Part shown: one piece after another, positions 51,458 to 60,376 of the stretch
How positions within the stretch are numbered: the first letter of the stretch is position 1
Layout: each line of letters starts with the position of its first letter
DNA from: Pseudaquidulcibacter sp041917055
GTDB lineage: Bacteria; Pseudomonadota; Alphaproteobacteria; Caulobacterales; Aquidulcibacteraceae
Direction of reading: 5' to 3'
Length of the DNA: 64,000 nt
NCBI GenBank assembly: GCA_041917055.1
Contig: JAYRYJ010000001.1
Coordinates: 62,001-126,000, forward strand
The notes under the pieces: generated by a model
What the model was told of the DNA's origin: nothing
The model's database searches: none
The model's input: only the letters and a program-made list of their open reading frames with translations
Position numbers and translations under genes: made by a program

Positions 51458-52473
51458 TGAGAAACCCAATTGAAACGGACATTTCAAGAATTTTGATAAT
51501 CGCTTTGGGCGATATGGGTGATATTGTTCTTAAAATCGCGGCATTTGAGGCAATAAGAAATTATCACAAAAACGCGCATATTTGTCTTATCACTGAGGGT
51601 TTTATGAGGCGGTTTTTGGAAGATTGCCCCTATATTGACGAAATTGTCACGAACCACCGCGCTGACAATTTTCGCGACAATCTGACTGTTACAAACGCCC
51701 TACAAAAAGCAAAATTTGAATTGGTTTATGATTTAAGCCAAACCACAGAATCCAACGAAATCTATAAGAAATTTTGGATTTCGCGCCCGAAATGGTCGGG
51801 TAATGCGCCGAATTGCTCTCATTCAATTGAAAATATTGCGAGTGAGTCAAATCATCCCCTTGATTTTTTGGCTGCGCAATTGTGGCAATGCGGTATTGGG
51901 CCCGAAATGCCATATCCGCAGGGTGCGGCGCCTTTGCCAAACCTATCTTGGATAATTGATGCACCAAATACTGACGGCTTTGATCTTGGCATAGATTCTG
52001 ACTTTGTTTTAATTGCGCCCGAAGCGCCAAATGGAAAACCGCATTTTGCTTGGCCGGTCGAAAAATTTGTCGAATTAGGCGGTCTATTAAGTGACAAAGG
52101 GCTTTTGCCCATTATAGTCGGCACAAATGCGGCAAGTGCATTGGGAAATATCATACGCGCCAATATCAAAAACGCATTGGATTTAGTTGGTCGCATCGAT
52201 TTGAACACTTTCGTGCGCCTGGCCCATAATTCCAAGTTAATGGTGTCGAGTAATTCGGATTTTGCCAAAATCGGGGCGATTGCCGGTGCGCCATTGGTGA
52301 CCATTTTAAACCCCGAAGGTCTTGATTTGATTGAAGTTGCACCACGCGGAAGCAATTGCGTGACTTTGGTCGCATCTGATTTTGAACAAATAGATGTAAA
52401 TCGTGTCCTAATGACCGCGCGTGCCGTTTGCGATTTGGTATTAAAACCATTATGTAGCAAAATTCGGAAATAG
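51457..52473 (+). CDS. GT9-family glycosyltransferase (heptosyltransferase-like)
   Basis: 338 aa. ILIIALGDMGDIVLKIAAFEAIR is the GT9 opening, with IAPEAPNGKPHFAWPVEKFVELG (one strand-helix unit) and NSKLMVSSNSDFAKIGAIAGAP near the C-terminus, the region that binds the ADP-sugar. The usual SGxxHxAAAxG form is changed (SSNSDFAKIGA), so the donor may not be ADP-heptose. TAATG coupling to the previous gene. Confidence 0.85.
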   Translation: MRNPIETDISRILIIALGDMGDIVLKIAAFEAIRNYHKNAHICLITEGFMRRFLEDCPYIDEIVTNHRADNFRDNLTVTNALQKAKFELVYDLSQTTESNEIYKKFWISRPKWSGNAPNCSHSIENIASESNHPLDFLAAQLWQCGIGPEMPYPQGAAPLPNLSWIIDAPNTDGFDLGIDSDFVLIAPEAPNGKPHFAWPVEKFVELGGLLSDKGLLPIIVGTNAASALGNIIRANIKNALDLVGRIDLNTFVRLAHNSKLMVSSNSDFAKIGAIAGAPLVTILNPEGLDLIEVAPRGSNCVTLVASDFEQIDVNRVLMTARAVCDLVLKPLCSKIRK

Positions 52474-52530
52474 AAATTCTTAATAATTTGTGGTTAATAT
52501 TTCCAAATAAATCCCTTTAAACCAACCGAT

Positions 52531-52545
52531 GGAGAGCGTAAGATA
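52531..52545 (+). promoter_or_regulatory. infC ribosome site and ATA start
   Basis: A GGAG at 52531-52534 is followed 8 nt later by an ATA codon (52543-52545), which opens the frame with the conserved IF3 N-terminus. No ATG, GTG or TTG in frame lies between the upstream stop (52495-52497) and the ATA. Non-canonical infC starts serve autoregulation by IF3 elsewhere. Confidence 0.75.
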
Positions 52546-53079
52546 AGAAGACCAAACCAATCACCCCCCGTAAAAGACGGGCCAAGAGTTAATGATGAGA
52601 TTCGTGCGCCACGCGTGCTTCTTATTGATGAGAATGGTGAGAAACAAGGCGAAATGCCGATTGGCGCGGCCCTAGAGGCTGCGAGCGAGGCGGGTCTTGA
52701 TTTGGTTGAAATCGTTGCGACAGCAAATCCGCCGGTTGTCAAAATTCTTGATTACGGCAAATTCAAATTCCAAGAACAAAAGAAAAAGAACGAAGCCCGC
52801 AAAAAGCAAAAAATAGTCGAATTAAAAGAAGTTAAATTGCGCCCGATGATCGATATTCACGATTATCAGGTTAAGGCCAAAGCGATGCAGCGCTTTTTTG
52901 CCGAAGGTGATAAAGTTAAAGTCACTTTGCGTTTTCGTGGTCGCGAAATGGCGCACCAACATCTGGGCATGGATTTATTGGTTCGCCTCAAAAATGATTT
53001 TGCCGATATTGCAAAAATTGAGTCCGAGCCACGTTTGGAAGGCCGCCAAATGACAATGGTGATGGCGCCTAAATCATAA
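52543..53079 (+). CDS. infC: Translation initiation factor IF-3
   Basis: 178 aa if read from ATA at 52543. The N-terminus then reads RRPNQSPPVKDGPRVNDEIR, matching the conserved IF3 opening, followed by LIDENGEKQGEMP and, in the C-domain, KVTLRFRGREMAH. The first normal start (GTG at 52615) would cut off the N-domain's first 24 residues. IF3 prevents 30S-50S association and discriminates against non-AUG initiation, which is the basis for its known autocontrol. It precedes glnD by 16 nt. Confidence 0.93.
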   Translation: MRRPNQSPPVKDGPRVNDEIRAPRVLLIDENGEKQGEMPIGAALEAASEAGLDLVEIVATANPPVVKILDYGKFKFQEQKKKNEARKKQKIVELKEVKLRPMIDIHDYQVKAKAMQRFFAEGDKVKVTLRFRGREMAHQHLGMDLLVRLKNDFADIAKIESEPRLEGRQMTMVMAPKS

Positions 53080-53095
53080 TTGTCATTGTAAATCT

Positions 53096-55939
53096 ATGGC
53101 ACAAGCGCAAAATTCCAAACTTCGATATGCAGGGCTAAAACCTTGGAAAATTGAAGATGTTGTTGATGTTTGGCGCTTAAAAGTTCAATTAACCGCCGCC
53201 GCACAAGATTTACGTTCAAACCCTGCCGCAATGCGCAAACGCGCGCTCGAATTATTAAAAGGCGCGCTTTTTCGTGGGCGTTTAATTGCCAAAGAAAGAT
53301 TGGAGGCAGGCGCGGGCGGCATTGATTGCGCAGAATTATTAGCATCTGTCCAAGATGAAGTCTTAAAGGCGCTTTTTGAGTTCACGGTGACCCAAGTGTT
53401 TCGCGTTCATAATCGAACAATGGCAGAAAGGGTCTGTATATGTGCGACTGGTGGATATGGTCGTTTTGCCCTAGCGCCGTCGTCTGATATTGATATTCTT
53501 TTTATTCGCCCCGCCAAAGATGCCCCTTGGGCCGAAGGTCTGATTGAATATATACTTTATATGATGTGGGATATGGGGCTTAAAGTCGGGCACGCATCGC
53601 GCACAATTCCTGAATGCCTTCGCGCTGCGAAAGAAGATTTCACAATTCGCACTTCTGTCCTTGAAACCAGATATATTTGCGGTGACCCAGAACTTTTTGA
53701 GGAATTGAAATTCCGTTTGCGCAATGAATTGTTTCAAGGCACGGCATCAAAATTCATTGCCGAAAAGCTCAAAGAACGCGACACGCGACACAGAAAGCAA
53801 GGCGAAAGCCGTTATATGGTCGAACCCAATATTAAAGACGGCAAAGGCGGTTTAAGAGATTTGCACACAATGTTTTGGATAATCAAATATGTCCATGACA
53901 TTGATTTAGATGATACAAAATCACTAATCGAAAAGCAGATTTTCACCAAAGAACAAGCCAAAACCATTGAACAGGCCGCCGAATTTTTATGGACTGTTCG
54001 TTGTCATCTACATTTCCTTACCGGACGCGCCGAAGAAAGACTAACATTTGATTTGCAGCCGGAAATGGCGCGCCTCATGGGTTATGGCGATAGGGCCGAT
54101 AATCCCGCAGTCGAAAGATTTATGAAACGCTATTTTCTTGTCGCAAAGTCTGTTGGGATTTTAACGCGAATTTTAAGTGCCAAACTGGAAAATGAGCATT
54201 TGAAAAATGCCCCAAAAGGGTTTTCAAGCATTTTTTCGGGCACAAAACTCAAAACCACTGCGGATAAGAAATTCACTATCAATTCGGGTCGTTTAGGTTT
54301 TGCCAATATTGAAATGGTTCAAAATAATTATGCCTCAATGCTCGAGATTTTATTGACGGCAAACGAAATGGGGCTTGATATTGAACCGCAGGCTTTGGCG
54401 GAAATCACAAGACTTTCAGCGCGCAACATCAAATTATTTGATGACGAAAAAGCGCGTGAAATCTTCCTAAAAATTATGGAAATCAAAGGTGGGCCGTTTG
54501 AAATTCTAAATCTTATGAATGAAACCGGTCTTTTGGGGCGCATGATACCGGAATTCGGGCGAATTGTCGGGCAAACCCAATTCAATATGTATCATCATTT
54601 CACGGTCGATGAACACACCCTGCGCGCCGTTAGAATTCTTGGCGACATTGAAAAGGGTGATTATGAGAAACAATTGCCGATTTCGACATCGATTTTCCCG
54701 AAAATCAAAAATCGCCGCGCCCTTTATCTCGCCATGCTTCTTCATGATGTTGGCAAAGGCGAAGGTGATCAACAAATTTTGGGCGCAAAAGCCGCACGCG
54801 TAGCATGCAATCGTCTAAAACTGGGCGAGGAAGAAATTGAGATTGTTGAATGGTTAGTAGGACACCACTTGATTATGTCGGATACGGCACAAAAACGTGA
54901 TTTGGGTGACCCATTAACTGTCACGAATTTTGCCAAAACCGCCAATTCGTTGGAAAAATTGCGCCTTTTACTTGCGCTTACTGCGTCGGATATTATGGCG
55001 GTTGGCCCTGGGATTTGGAACGATTGGAAAGCACAATTATTGCGCGATCTCTACAAATTGACCGAGGCGATTTTACGCGGCGGTCGCGCCGATGAAGCAT
55101 TTGTCAAACAAGTTCTTGCACAAGGTGCGCAAGGCGCGCGCGAACAGATTGTTAAAGACGAAAAAGTCATGCAATGGTTTTCGACCATTGATGATGCTTA
55201 TTGGCTAGGTTTTGATGAGGGTCAACACAAATGGCACCATGACGAAATTCGCAAAATGCTTTATGGCGCAGACTATCCACATGTCGCCATAAGGCTTTCG
55301 CCAAGTCGCGGCGCAACCGAGGTTTTGGTCATTTGTAAAGACCGCGAAGGTCTGTTTGCGGCATTGGCGGCTGTATTCGCCAATAATGGCGCGAATGTTT
55401 TGGATGCGCGCATTTTCACCTCAAAAAACGGCGAAGCCTTTGACGTTTTCGCTTTGCAAGGTTCAGACGCAAGCGCATTTGGTGAATATGAACCACATTT
55501 GATTGATGTTTTGAAAACCAATATTATTCGCGCCATTCAATCCAGTGAAGCGATTAATTTGGCGTTTCAAAGCAAGTTTCCGAAAAGACTGGCGGCATTT
55601 CGCGTCGAGCCGATTGTCGTTTTCGATAATTTCGCATCAAATTATGACACGCTTATTGAAATTTCAGGCTATGATAGACCAGGTCTTTTGGCGCAAATCG
55701 CGTCAGTATTTCATGATGAAGCCTTAAATATTACATCGGCGCATATTGGCGGGATTGGCGAACGCGCCCAAGATGCCTTTTACCTAAGAACCCGTGATGG
55801 GTTGAAACTATTGGAACCACATCGCCAAGCAAGGTTGAAAGAAAAATTGGAAAATATCCTTTCTGATAATATGCCTTCTGCGCCGACTTTGGTTTCAAAA
55901 CGTCAATTGGCGCAAGCGCGCGCTTCATTAAGAAGGTAA
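53096..55939 (+). CDS. glnD: Bifunctional uridylyltransferase/uridylyl-removing enzyme GlnD
   Basis: 947 aa. Nucleotidyltransferase motif GGYGRFALAPSSDIDILF, HD-type hydrolase with LLHDVGKGEGDQQ, and two C-terminal ACT domains (VLVICKDREGLFAALAAVFAN and TLIEISGYDRPGLLAQIASVFH). It uridylylates PII proteins in nitrogen sensing and reverses it when glutamine is high. All catalytic motifs are intact. Upstream infC is an unusual partner; downstream murJ is the usual one. Confidence 0.96.
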   Translation: MAQAQNSKLRYAGLKPWKIEDVVDVWRLKVQLTAAAQDLRSNPAAMRKRALELLKGALFRGRLIAKERLEAGAGGIDCAELLASVQDEVLKALFEFTVTQVFRVHNRTMAERVCICATGGYGRFALAPSSDIDILFIRPAKDAPWAEGLIEYILYMMWDMGLKVGHASRTIPECLRAAKEDFTIRTSVLETRYICGDPELFEELKFRLRNELFQGTASKFIAEKLKERDTRHRKQGESRYMVEPNIKDGKGGLRDLHTMFWIIKYVHDIDLDDTKSLIEKQIFTKEQAKTIEQAAEFLWTVRCHLHFLTGRAEERLTFDLQPEMARLMGYGDRADNPAVERFMKRYFLVAKSVGILTRILSAKLENEHLKNAPKGFSSIFSGTKLKTTADKKFTINSGRLGFANIEMVQNNYASMLEILLTANEMGLDIEPQALAEITRLSARNIKLFDDEKAREIFLKIMEIKGGPFEILNLMNETGLLGRMIPEFGRIVGQTQFNMYHHFTVDEHTLRAVRILGDIEKGDYEKQLPISTSIFPKIKNRRALYLAMLLHDVGKGEGDQQILGAKAARVACNRLKLGEEEIEIVEWLVGHHLIMSDTAQKRDLGDPLTVTNFAKTANSLEKLRLLLALTASDIMAVGPGIWNDWKAQLLRDLYKLTEAILRGGRADEAFVKQVLAQGAQGAREQIVKDEKVMQWFSTIDDAYWLGFDEGQHKWHHDEIRKMLYGADYPHVAIRLSPSRGATEVLVICKDREGLFAALAAVFANNGANVLDARIFTSKNGEAFDVFALQGSDASAFGEYEPHLIDVLKTNIIRAIQSSEAINLAFQSKFPKRLAAFRVEPIVVFDNFASNYDTLIEISGYDRPGLLAQIASVFHDEALNITSAHIGGIGERAQDAFYLRTRDGLKLLEPHRQARLKEKLENILSDNMPSAPTLVSKRQLAQARASLRR

Positions 55940-55943
55940 GATA

Positions 55944-57509
55944 ATGTCGATTGCGCGCAATACTTTTGTTCAATTCTCCTTCACGCTTTTAAGTCGATTA
56001 TTCGGTTATTTTCGTGACCGTTTGATTTCAAATATGGTCGGCGCAGGATTTATAGGCGACGCTTTGGTAATGGCGCAAACTTTTCCCAATCTGTTTCGCC
56101 GCATTCTTGCCGAGGGCGCTTTTTCCCAAGCCTTTGTGCCCCTATATGCCAAAAAAATTAAAAGTGACGGTGTTGAAAGTGCCGCCGAACTTGCGTCACA
56201 AGCGTTTTCGGTTTTGACTTTGGTTTCGATTATAATTGTCATAATTGCGCAAATCGCAATGCCGGGGATTGTTTGGCTTTTGCATAATGGACAGGTCAAA
56301 AACCCTGAAGCCTATCGGCTAACCATACTCCTGACGCAAATAACAATGCCGTATTTGGTTGGCATGGCGGCGAGCGCATTATTTGCGGGAGTTTTGAACA
56401 CCGCTAGCAAATTCGCGCTTTCTGCATTTGCACCGACTTTATTGAATATTACTATTTTAATATTCGTTTTAATGACCAAAGACCCGAAACAATCTGCACT
56501 TTATGCCGCAATTGCAATTTCTATTGCAGGGGTTTTGCAGGCATTATTATTATTTTGGGGCTGTCGCAGATTAGGTATAAAAATCGGCTTTCGAATGCCG
56601 CGTTTGACGCCCGATGTTATGACCATTCTAAAAGTTATGGCGCCGTCGGTTATTGCGGGTTCGGCAACGCAAATCAATATTATGATTTCGCAACCCCTCC
56701 AATCTTATGAAATCGGCGCGAAAACCTGGCTTTATTTCGCTGATAGATTTTATCAATTGCCTTTGGGTCTTATTGGTGTTGCGATAAGTGTCGCGCTTTT
56801 ACCACGTCTTTCATCTGCTATCGCCTCTAACGACACAAAAGATGACAAAAGGGCGCTTGATGAGGGGTTTTTATTGTCTATGGCGCTTACGCTTCCGGCG
56901 GCGGCGGCCCTTTTATTTATGCCATATTTATTGATGTATGGATTTTGGCAGGGTGGTGAATTTACGGCCACAGATTCCCAAAACGCCGCTCATGCGCTTT
57001 TCCATTACGCTTGGGGTGTGCCGGCGATGGTTTTAGTCCGAATTTTTGCGCCACCGTTTTTTGCGCGTTCTGACACTAAAACCCCGATGAATTTTGCGAT
57101 TATTGGGGTTGTTGCCAATATTATTATTGGGTCGGCGCTATTTTTCATTTTTCATAATATGAATAAAACCGGATATATCGGATTGGCTATCGGCACATCA
57201 ATTGCGGCATGGGTAAATACATTTTTGCTTTATTTTGGGCTTGTGAAACGCGGCTGGTGGCAAATAGATGGCATCGTCTTTAAACGCATTTTGAATATTC
57301 TTTTGGCAACTGGAATAATGGCGGCATTTTTGATTATTGCCAGTATGTCCATGAATCAGCTCTTAAACCTGTTCAAATTCATGCCATTTGCCGGGAAAGA
57401 ATTGGCGGTTTTGATTGTCTCATTAATGGGAATGACCGTATATTTATGCGCGGCAATAATAACCCGCGCATTGCGTATTGAAGATTTAAAAGCCATAATA
57501 AAGAAATAG
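55944..57509 (+). CDS. murJ: Lipid II flippase MurJ
   Basis: 521 aa MOP-fold transporter with about 14 membrane helices. Starts MSIARNTFVQFSFTLLSRLFGYFRD and contains AEGAFSQAFVPLY, the MurJ/MviN hallmark. It moves the peptidoglycan precursor lipid II across the inner membrane. Four bases after glnD. Confidence 0.95.
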   Translation: MSIARNTFVQFSFTLLSRLFGYFRDRLISNMVGAGFIGDALVMAQTFPNLFRRILAEGAFSQAFVPLYAKKIKSDGVESAAELASQAFSVLTLVSIIIVIIAQIAMPGIVWLLHNGQVKNPEAYRLTILLTQITMPYLVGMAASALFAGVLNTASKFALSAFAPTLLNITILIFVLMTKDPKQSALYAAIAISIAGVLQALLLFWGCRRLGIKIGFRMPRLTPDVMTILKVMAPSVIAGSATQINIMISQPLQSYEIGAKTWLYFADRFYQLPLGLIGVAISVALLPRLSSAIASNDTKDDKRALDEGFLLSMALTLPAAAALLFMPYLLMYGFWQGGEFTATDSQNAAHALFHYAWGVPAMVLVRIFAPPFFARSDTKTPMNFAIIGVVANIIIGSALFFIFHNMNKTGYIGLAIGTSIAAWVNTFLLYFGLVKRGWWQIDGIVFKRILNILLATGIMAAFLIIASMSMNQLLNLFKFMPFAGKELAVLIVSLMGMTVYLCAAIITRALRIEDLKAIIKK

Positions 57510-57512
57510 AAT

Positions 57513-58019
57513 ATGAATAAAGCCCCGATAGATTTCAAAAACGGCGATGCAACAAATGCATTTCGCAATATTATGGGGCATTTCACGACGGGCGTTGCCA
57601 TAGTAACGACTATGACCAAAAGTGGCGCACCGATTGGAATGACCGTCAATTCCTTTACGTCGGTTTCCTTAAACCCGCCATTGGTTTTAGTTTGCCTTAA
57701 TAATAATGCCGGAACAATTGCACAGTTTTTGGCCGCCGATAAATTCGCAATTAGCGTATTGGCAGATAACCAAACCGATATTTCACAGATTTTCGCCAAA
57801 AGGCATTCTGACCGATTTGGTGAAACCCATTGGCATAAGGGTGAAAACCAAATGCCATTGATTGATGGTGCAATCGCTTTTTTTGAATGCAATCGTACGC
57901 AAATTCATGACGGCGGCGACCATACTATTTTGATTGGTGAAGTAAGCCATGCAAATTTGGTCACAGATGACGAGCCTTTGATTTTCTATCGCGGTGAGTA
58001 TAGGGCGCTAGAGCGGTGA
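57513..58019 (+). CDS. Flavin reductase-like FMN-binding protein
   Basis: 168 aa. FRNIMGHFTTGVAIVTT, PIGMTVNSFTSVSLNPPLVLVCL and DHTILIGEV are the flavin reductase-like domain of the HpaC/ActVB group, which reduces FMN or FAD with NAD(P)H to feed monooxygenases. The final codons (RALER, TGA) fall in the left arm of the inverted-repeat element at 58008, so the natural C-terminus has probably been replaced or shortened by the insertion. No monooxygenase partner is adjacent. Confidence 0.88.
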   Translation: MNKAPIDFKNGDATNAFRNIMGHFTTGVAIVTTMTKSGAPIGMTVNSFTSVSLNPPLVLVCLNNNAGTIAQFLAADKFAISVLADNQTDISQIFAKRHSDRFGETHWHKGENQMPLIDGAIAFFECNRTQIHDGGDHTILIGEVSHANLVTDDEPLIFYRGEYRALER

Positions 58020-58171
58020 TACTTCAAGTGGAACAGGAATGGCGCAGGGATTTTGTGGCATGGCAGTGAATTTTTTCGCAGATAATATTGGAATATTCTC
58101 AAGAAAAAACTCGCTGTCATGGCGCAAAAGAACAAGCCAGTCCGATTCCAATTGAAGTATTACCGCTCTAG
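58008..58171 (+). repeat. MITE-like repeat with 26-bp terminal inverted repeats, copy B
   Basis: 164 bp bounded by arms 58008-58033 and 58146-58171 that match in 24 of 26 positions as an inverted repeat, each ending in CTAG (outer CTAGAGCGGT / ACCGCTCTAG). There is no transposase. The interior is homologous to 15136-15268. Non-autonomous mobile element is the most economical reading; the parent transposase is not in the window. Confidence 0.75.
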
Positions 58172-58235
58172 AAATAGCTGGCATAGAATTTTCATTGGGT
58201 TCGCTAATTACAATAATTTTCCGAAAACGAGACAA

Positions 58236-58919
58236 ATGAAAAACTCATATGACATTAAGATTCACAAGGGCGGGAGCGTCGCATGGGACGCCAGTGACGC
58301 AACTTTGGAATATTTGAAAAACTCTGTTAAAAGCGGAATGCATACTTGTGAAACCGGCGCGGGAAAAACCAGCCTGCTTTTTGCCGCTATGGGTGCAAAT
58401 CACACTGCCGTTACGCCGTCACAAAATGAAGTGGATAATATTGCAAACATCGCCAAAGAAAACAAAATCGATCTTTCTAAAACTCGTTTTGTAATAGGTT
58501 TTTCGCAAGATGTGCTCCCCGGCTTGGAATTTTTCGCGCCATTGGATTTGGTCTTAATCGATGGTGGACATGGTTTTCCCATTCCGCAAATCGATTTTGT
58601 ATATTTGGCGCGCCACTTAAAAGATGGTGGGAAATTATTGATTGATGACATTGATGTCTGGACCGGAAAAATCCTGGTTGATTTCTTAAAACAAGAAGAG
58701 GGTTGGAAATTTGATTGCCATTTACGGCATAGAACCGCAATTTTCACGAAGACCAAAGAATTTCAATTGCGCGAATGGTGCGATCAAAAATATGTGAATG
58801 AAAAATCAAAATTCCCGCAAATAATGCGCAAAGCGAAAAATGCTCTAGCTTTGATTTTTAGCGGCAAATTTTCAGAAATCTCGCGCAAATTTGCGCAAGA
58901 ACAAGAAATGAGTAAATAA
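58236..58919 (+). CDS. Class I SAM-methyltransferase-like protein
   Basis: 227 aa from the ATG at 58236. The Rossmann start (HTCETGAGKTSLLFAAMGAN) resembles motif I though the glycine loop is ETGAGKTS, followed by TAVTPSQNEVDNI, the VLIDGGHGFPIPQIDF acidic segment and a C-terminal DDGGKLLIDDIDVWT region typical of the Methyltransf_24-type. A basic C-terminal tail (KFPQIMRKAKNALALIFSG) has no assignment. Substrate unknown. The region between this start and the repeat element holds the promoter or nothing recognisable. Confidence 0.65.
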   Translation: MKNSYDIKIHKGGSVAWDASDATLEYLKNSVKSGMHTCETGAGKTSLLFAAMGANHTAVTPSQNEVDNIANIAKENKIDLSKTRFVIGFSQDVLPGLEFFAPLDLVLIDGGHGFPIPQIDFVYLARHLKDGGKLLIDDIDVWTGKILVDFLKQEEGWKFDCHLRHRTAIFTKTKEFQLREWCDQKYVNEKSKFPQIMRKAKNALALIFSGKFSEISRKFAQEQEMSK

Positions 58920-59014
58920 CAGCCTGTTGAAACTGCTCAATTAATTGGGGTAATTCATTGCCTTATTTTTCCTATGGGTTAAGAAATTAAATTCTATCTA
59001 AAAGGGGTTTCGCC

Positions 59015-59620
59015 ATGAGTGGTCTGTTGGAGCAAATTTTACAAGCGGGTGGCGGTTCTGCCGTCGATATGATTGCCGGACGTTTTGGCATTTCCCCTAG
59101 TCAGTCACGCAGCGCGATTGAGGCACTCGCGCCGATGATTGCCGGCGGATTTAAAAACCAAGCGCAACAACAAGGCGGCCTTGAAAATATTTTGGGCTCT
59201 GTTTTGGGTCAAAATCACGTTGCCATTGGCGAAAACCCCGAAGAATTAGCGCGTCCGGGCACAACAGACGCGGGAAACCAAGTTCTGGGTGCGATTTTCG
59301 GCTCAAAAGAAGTGTCGCGCGAAGTTGCTGGTCAAGCGGCGGCACAAACTGGCCTAAACGTCGATATTTTGAAAAAAATGCTTCCGGTTCTTGCCATGAT
59401 GGCGGCGGGTTCTATGGCAAGTAAGGCCAATGCCGGCGGTTTGGGCGGTATTTTAGGCTCGATGGTCGGTAATTCAGTTGGCGGCGGATTAGGTGGCGCT
59501 TTGGGCGGCCTTTTGGGCGGCGGCGGCAATAATGCCCTTGGCGGCCTTGCAAGCATGATTGACATGGATAAAGACGGCAATCCATTGGATGATATTATGG
59601 GAATGTTGGGTAAAAGATAA
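59015..59620 (+). CDS. DUF937 family glycine-rich protein
   Basis: 201 aa. The N-terminal DUF937 pattern (SGLLEQILQAGGGSAVDMIAG, QSRSAIEALAPMIAGGF) is followed by a glycine-rich middle and end (GGLGGILGSMVGNSVGGGLGG, LGGLLGGGGNN) and a final MIDMDKDGNPLDDIMGML that contains an EF-hand-like DxDxDxN loop, which could bind calcium. Function of the family is unknown. A conserved aaaaggggtt ribosome region precedes the ATG. Confidence 0.82.
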   Translation: MSGLLEQILQAGGGSAVDMIAGRFGISPSQSRSAIEALAPMIAGGFKNQAQQQGGLENILGSVLGQNHVAIGENPEELARPGTTDAGNQVLGAIFGSKEVSREVAGQAAAQTGLNVDILKKMLPVLAMMAAGSMASKANAGGLGGILGSMVGNSVGGGLGGALGGLLGGGGNNALGGLASMIDMDKDGNPLDDIMGMLGKR

Positions 59621-59679
59621 TTTAATGTCGTTCTTTTGGGTATGGCCTAAACCGTTAAAGCGTTAGCATTGGAATCTAT

Positions 59680-60369
59680 CTATTCGGTCGGAATAATAAA
59701 AGTATTAGCAGTAAGCCGCCCTTTTCGTGGGTCGGCGCTATTATTGGTTCCATCATATAATGCGCAATGCAGGACATAAGACGGGTAAATTGCCACGCGA
59801 TTATATTTGAACGGCACTTTAAAAAACATTTGATAATCTGGTGTGTTTTCACCCGCATAATCATTTAATTGCGCACCGCCATCTATCCAATTAGTTACAT
59901 ATTCCAAATATTCGGTGACTCGATTGGGGCTTATTGATTCAAAATTGGTTGGCAAATGGCGAAAAAACCCCGTGCCGCCAGTTTGATCGTGATTTAGATA
60001 AAGAACCATTGCCAAATGGTCCGGCTCGGCACGGTCATAATGTGGGATTTTTTGCCAAGCATCAAATTCTTCAAGTGGCAAAGTGGTTAGGCCAAAAAAA
60101 CTCTTGATAAGAACTTTTTTATTGGGATTGAAGTTAAATGCTTTTGTAAATTCACGGAATAGGCCCGCGATTATAGTCTTAAACTCACTCGGTAAGGGTG
60201 CATTCGGACCAGGATAATAGGTGTTTTGCGGTTGTTCCCATTGCGAATTAACCGCGATTTCGACCAAATCATCAGGGTTTTTCAATAGATTATCAATTAT
60301 CACGACCGGATGTTCTTCATTTCCGACTCTTTGAAATCTTACCTCTGCCTCAGGATTAAGAAATAGCAT
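59680..60369 (-). CDS. DUF6445 family protein (2OG oxygenase-like)
   Basis: 229 aa from the ATG at 60369, 7 nt after the halogenase stop. VGNEEHPVVIIDNLLKNPDDLVEIA and HYDRAEPDHLAMVLYLNHDQTGGTGFF (metal-type His-x-Asp at the start of the segment) match the DUF6445 family regularly found beside tryptophan halogenase-like and TonB receptor genes in Caulobacterales and sphingomonads. A role in modifying or scavenging an unknown ligand is inferred from this context. Confidence 0.8.
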   Translation of the reverse strand: MLFLNPEAEVRFQRVGNEEHPVVIIDNLLKNPDDLVEIAVNSQWEQPQNTYYPGPNAPLPSEFKTIIAGLFREFTKAFNFNPNKKVLIKSFFGLTTLPLEEFDAWQKIPHYDRAEPDHLAMVLYLNHDQTGGTGFFRHLPTNFESISPNRVTEYLEYVTNWIDGGAQLNDYAGENTPDYQMFFKVPFKYNRVAIYPSYVLHCALYDGTNNSADPRKGRLTANTFIIPTE

Positions 60370-60376
60370 GGCGCGC

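Noticed and set aside
52615..53079. infC starting at the GTG at 52615
   Set aside because: This would remove the conserved first 24 residues; the ATA at 52543 has a ribosome site at the right distance.
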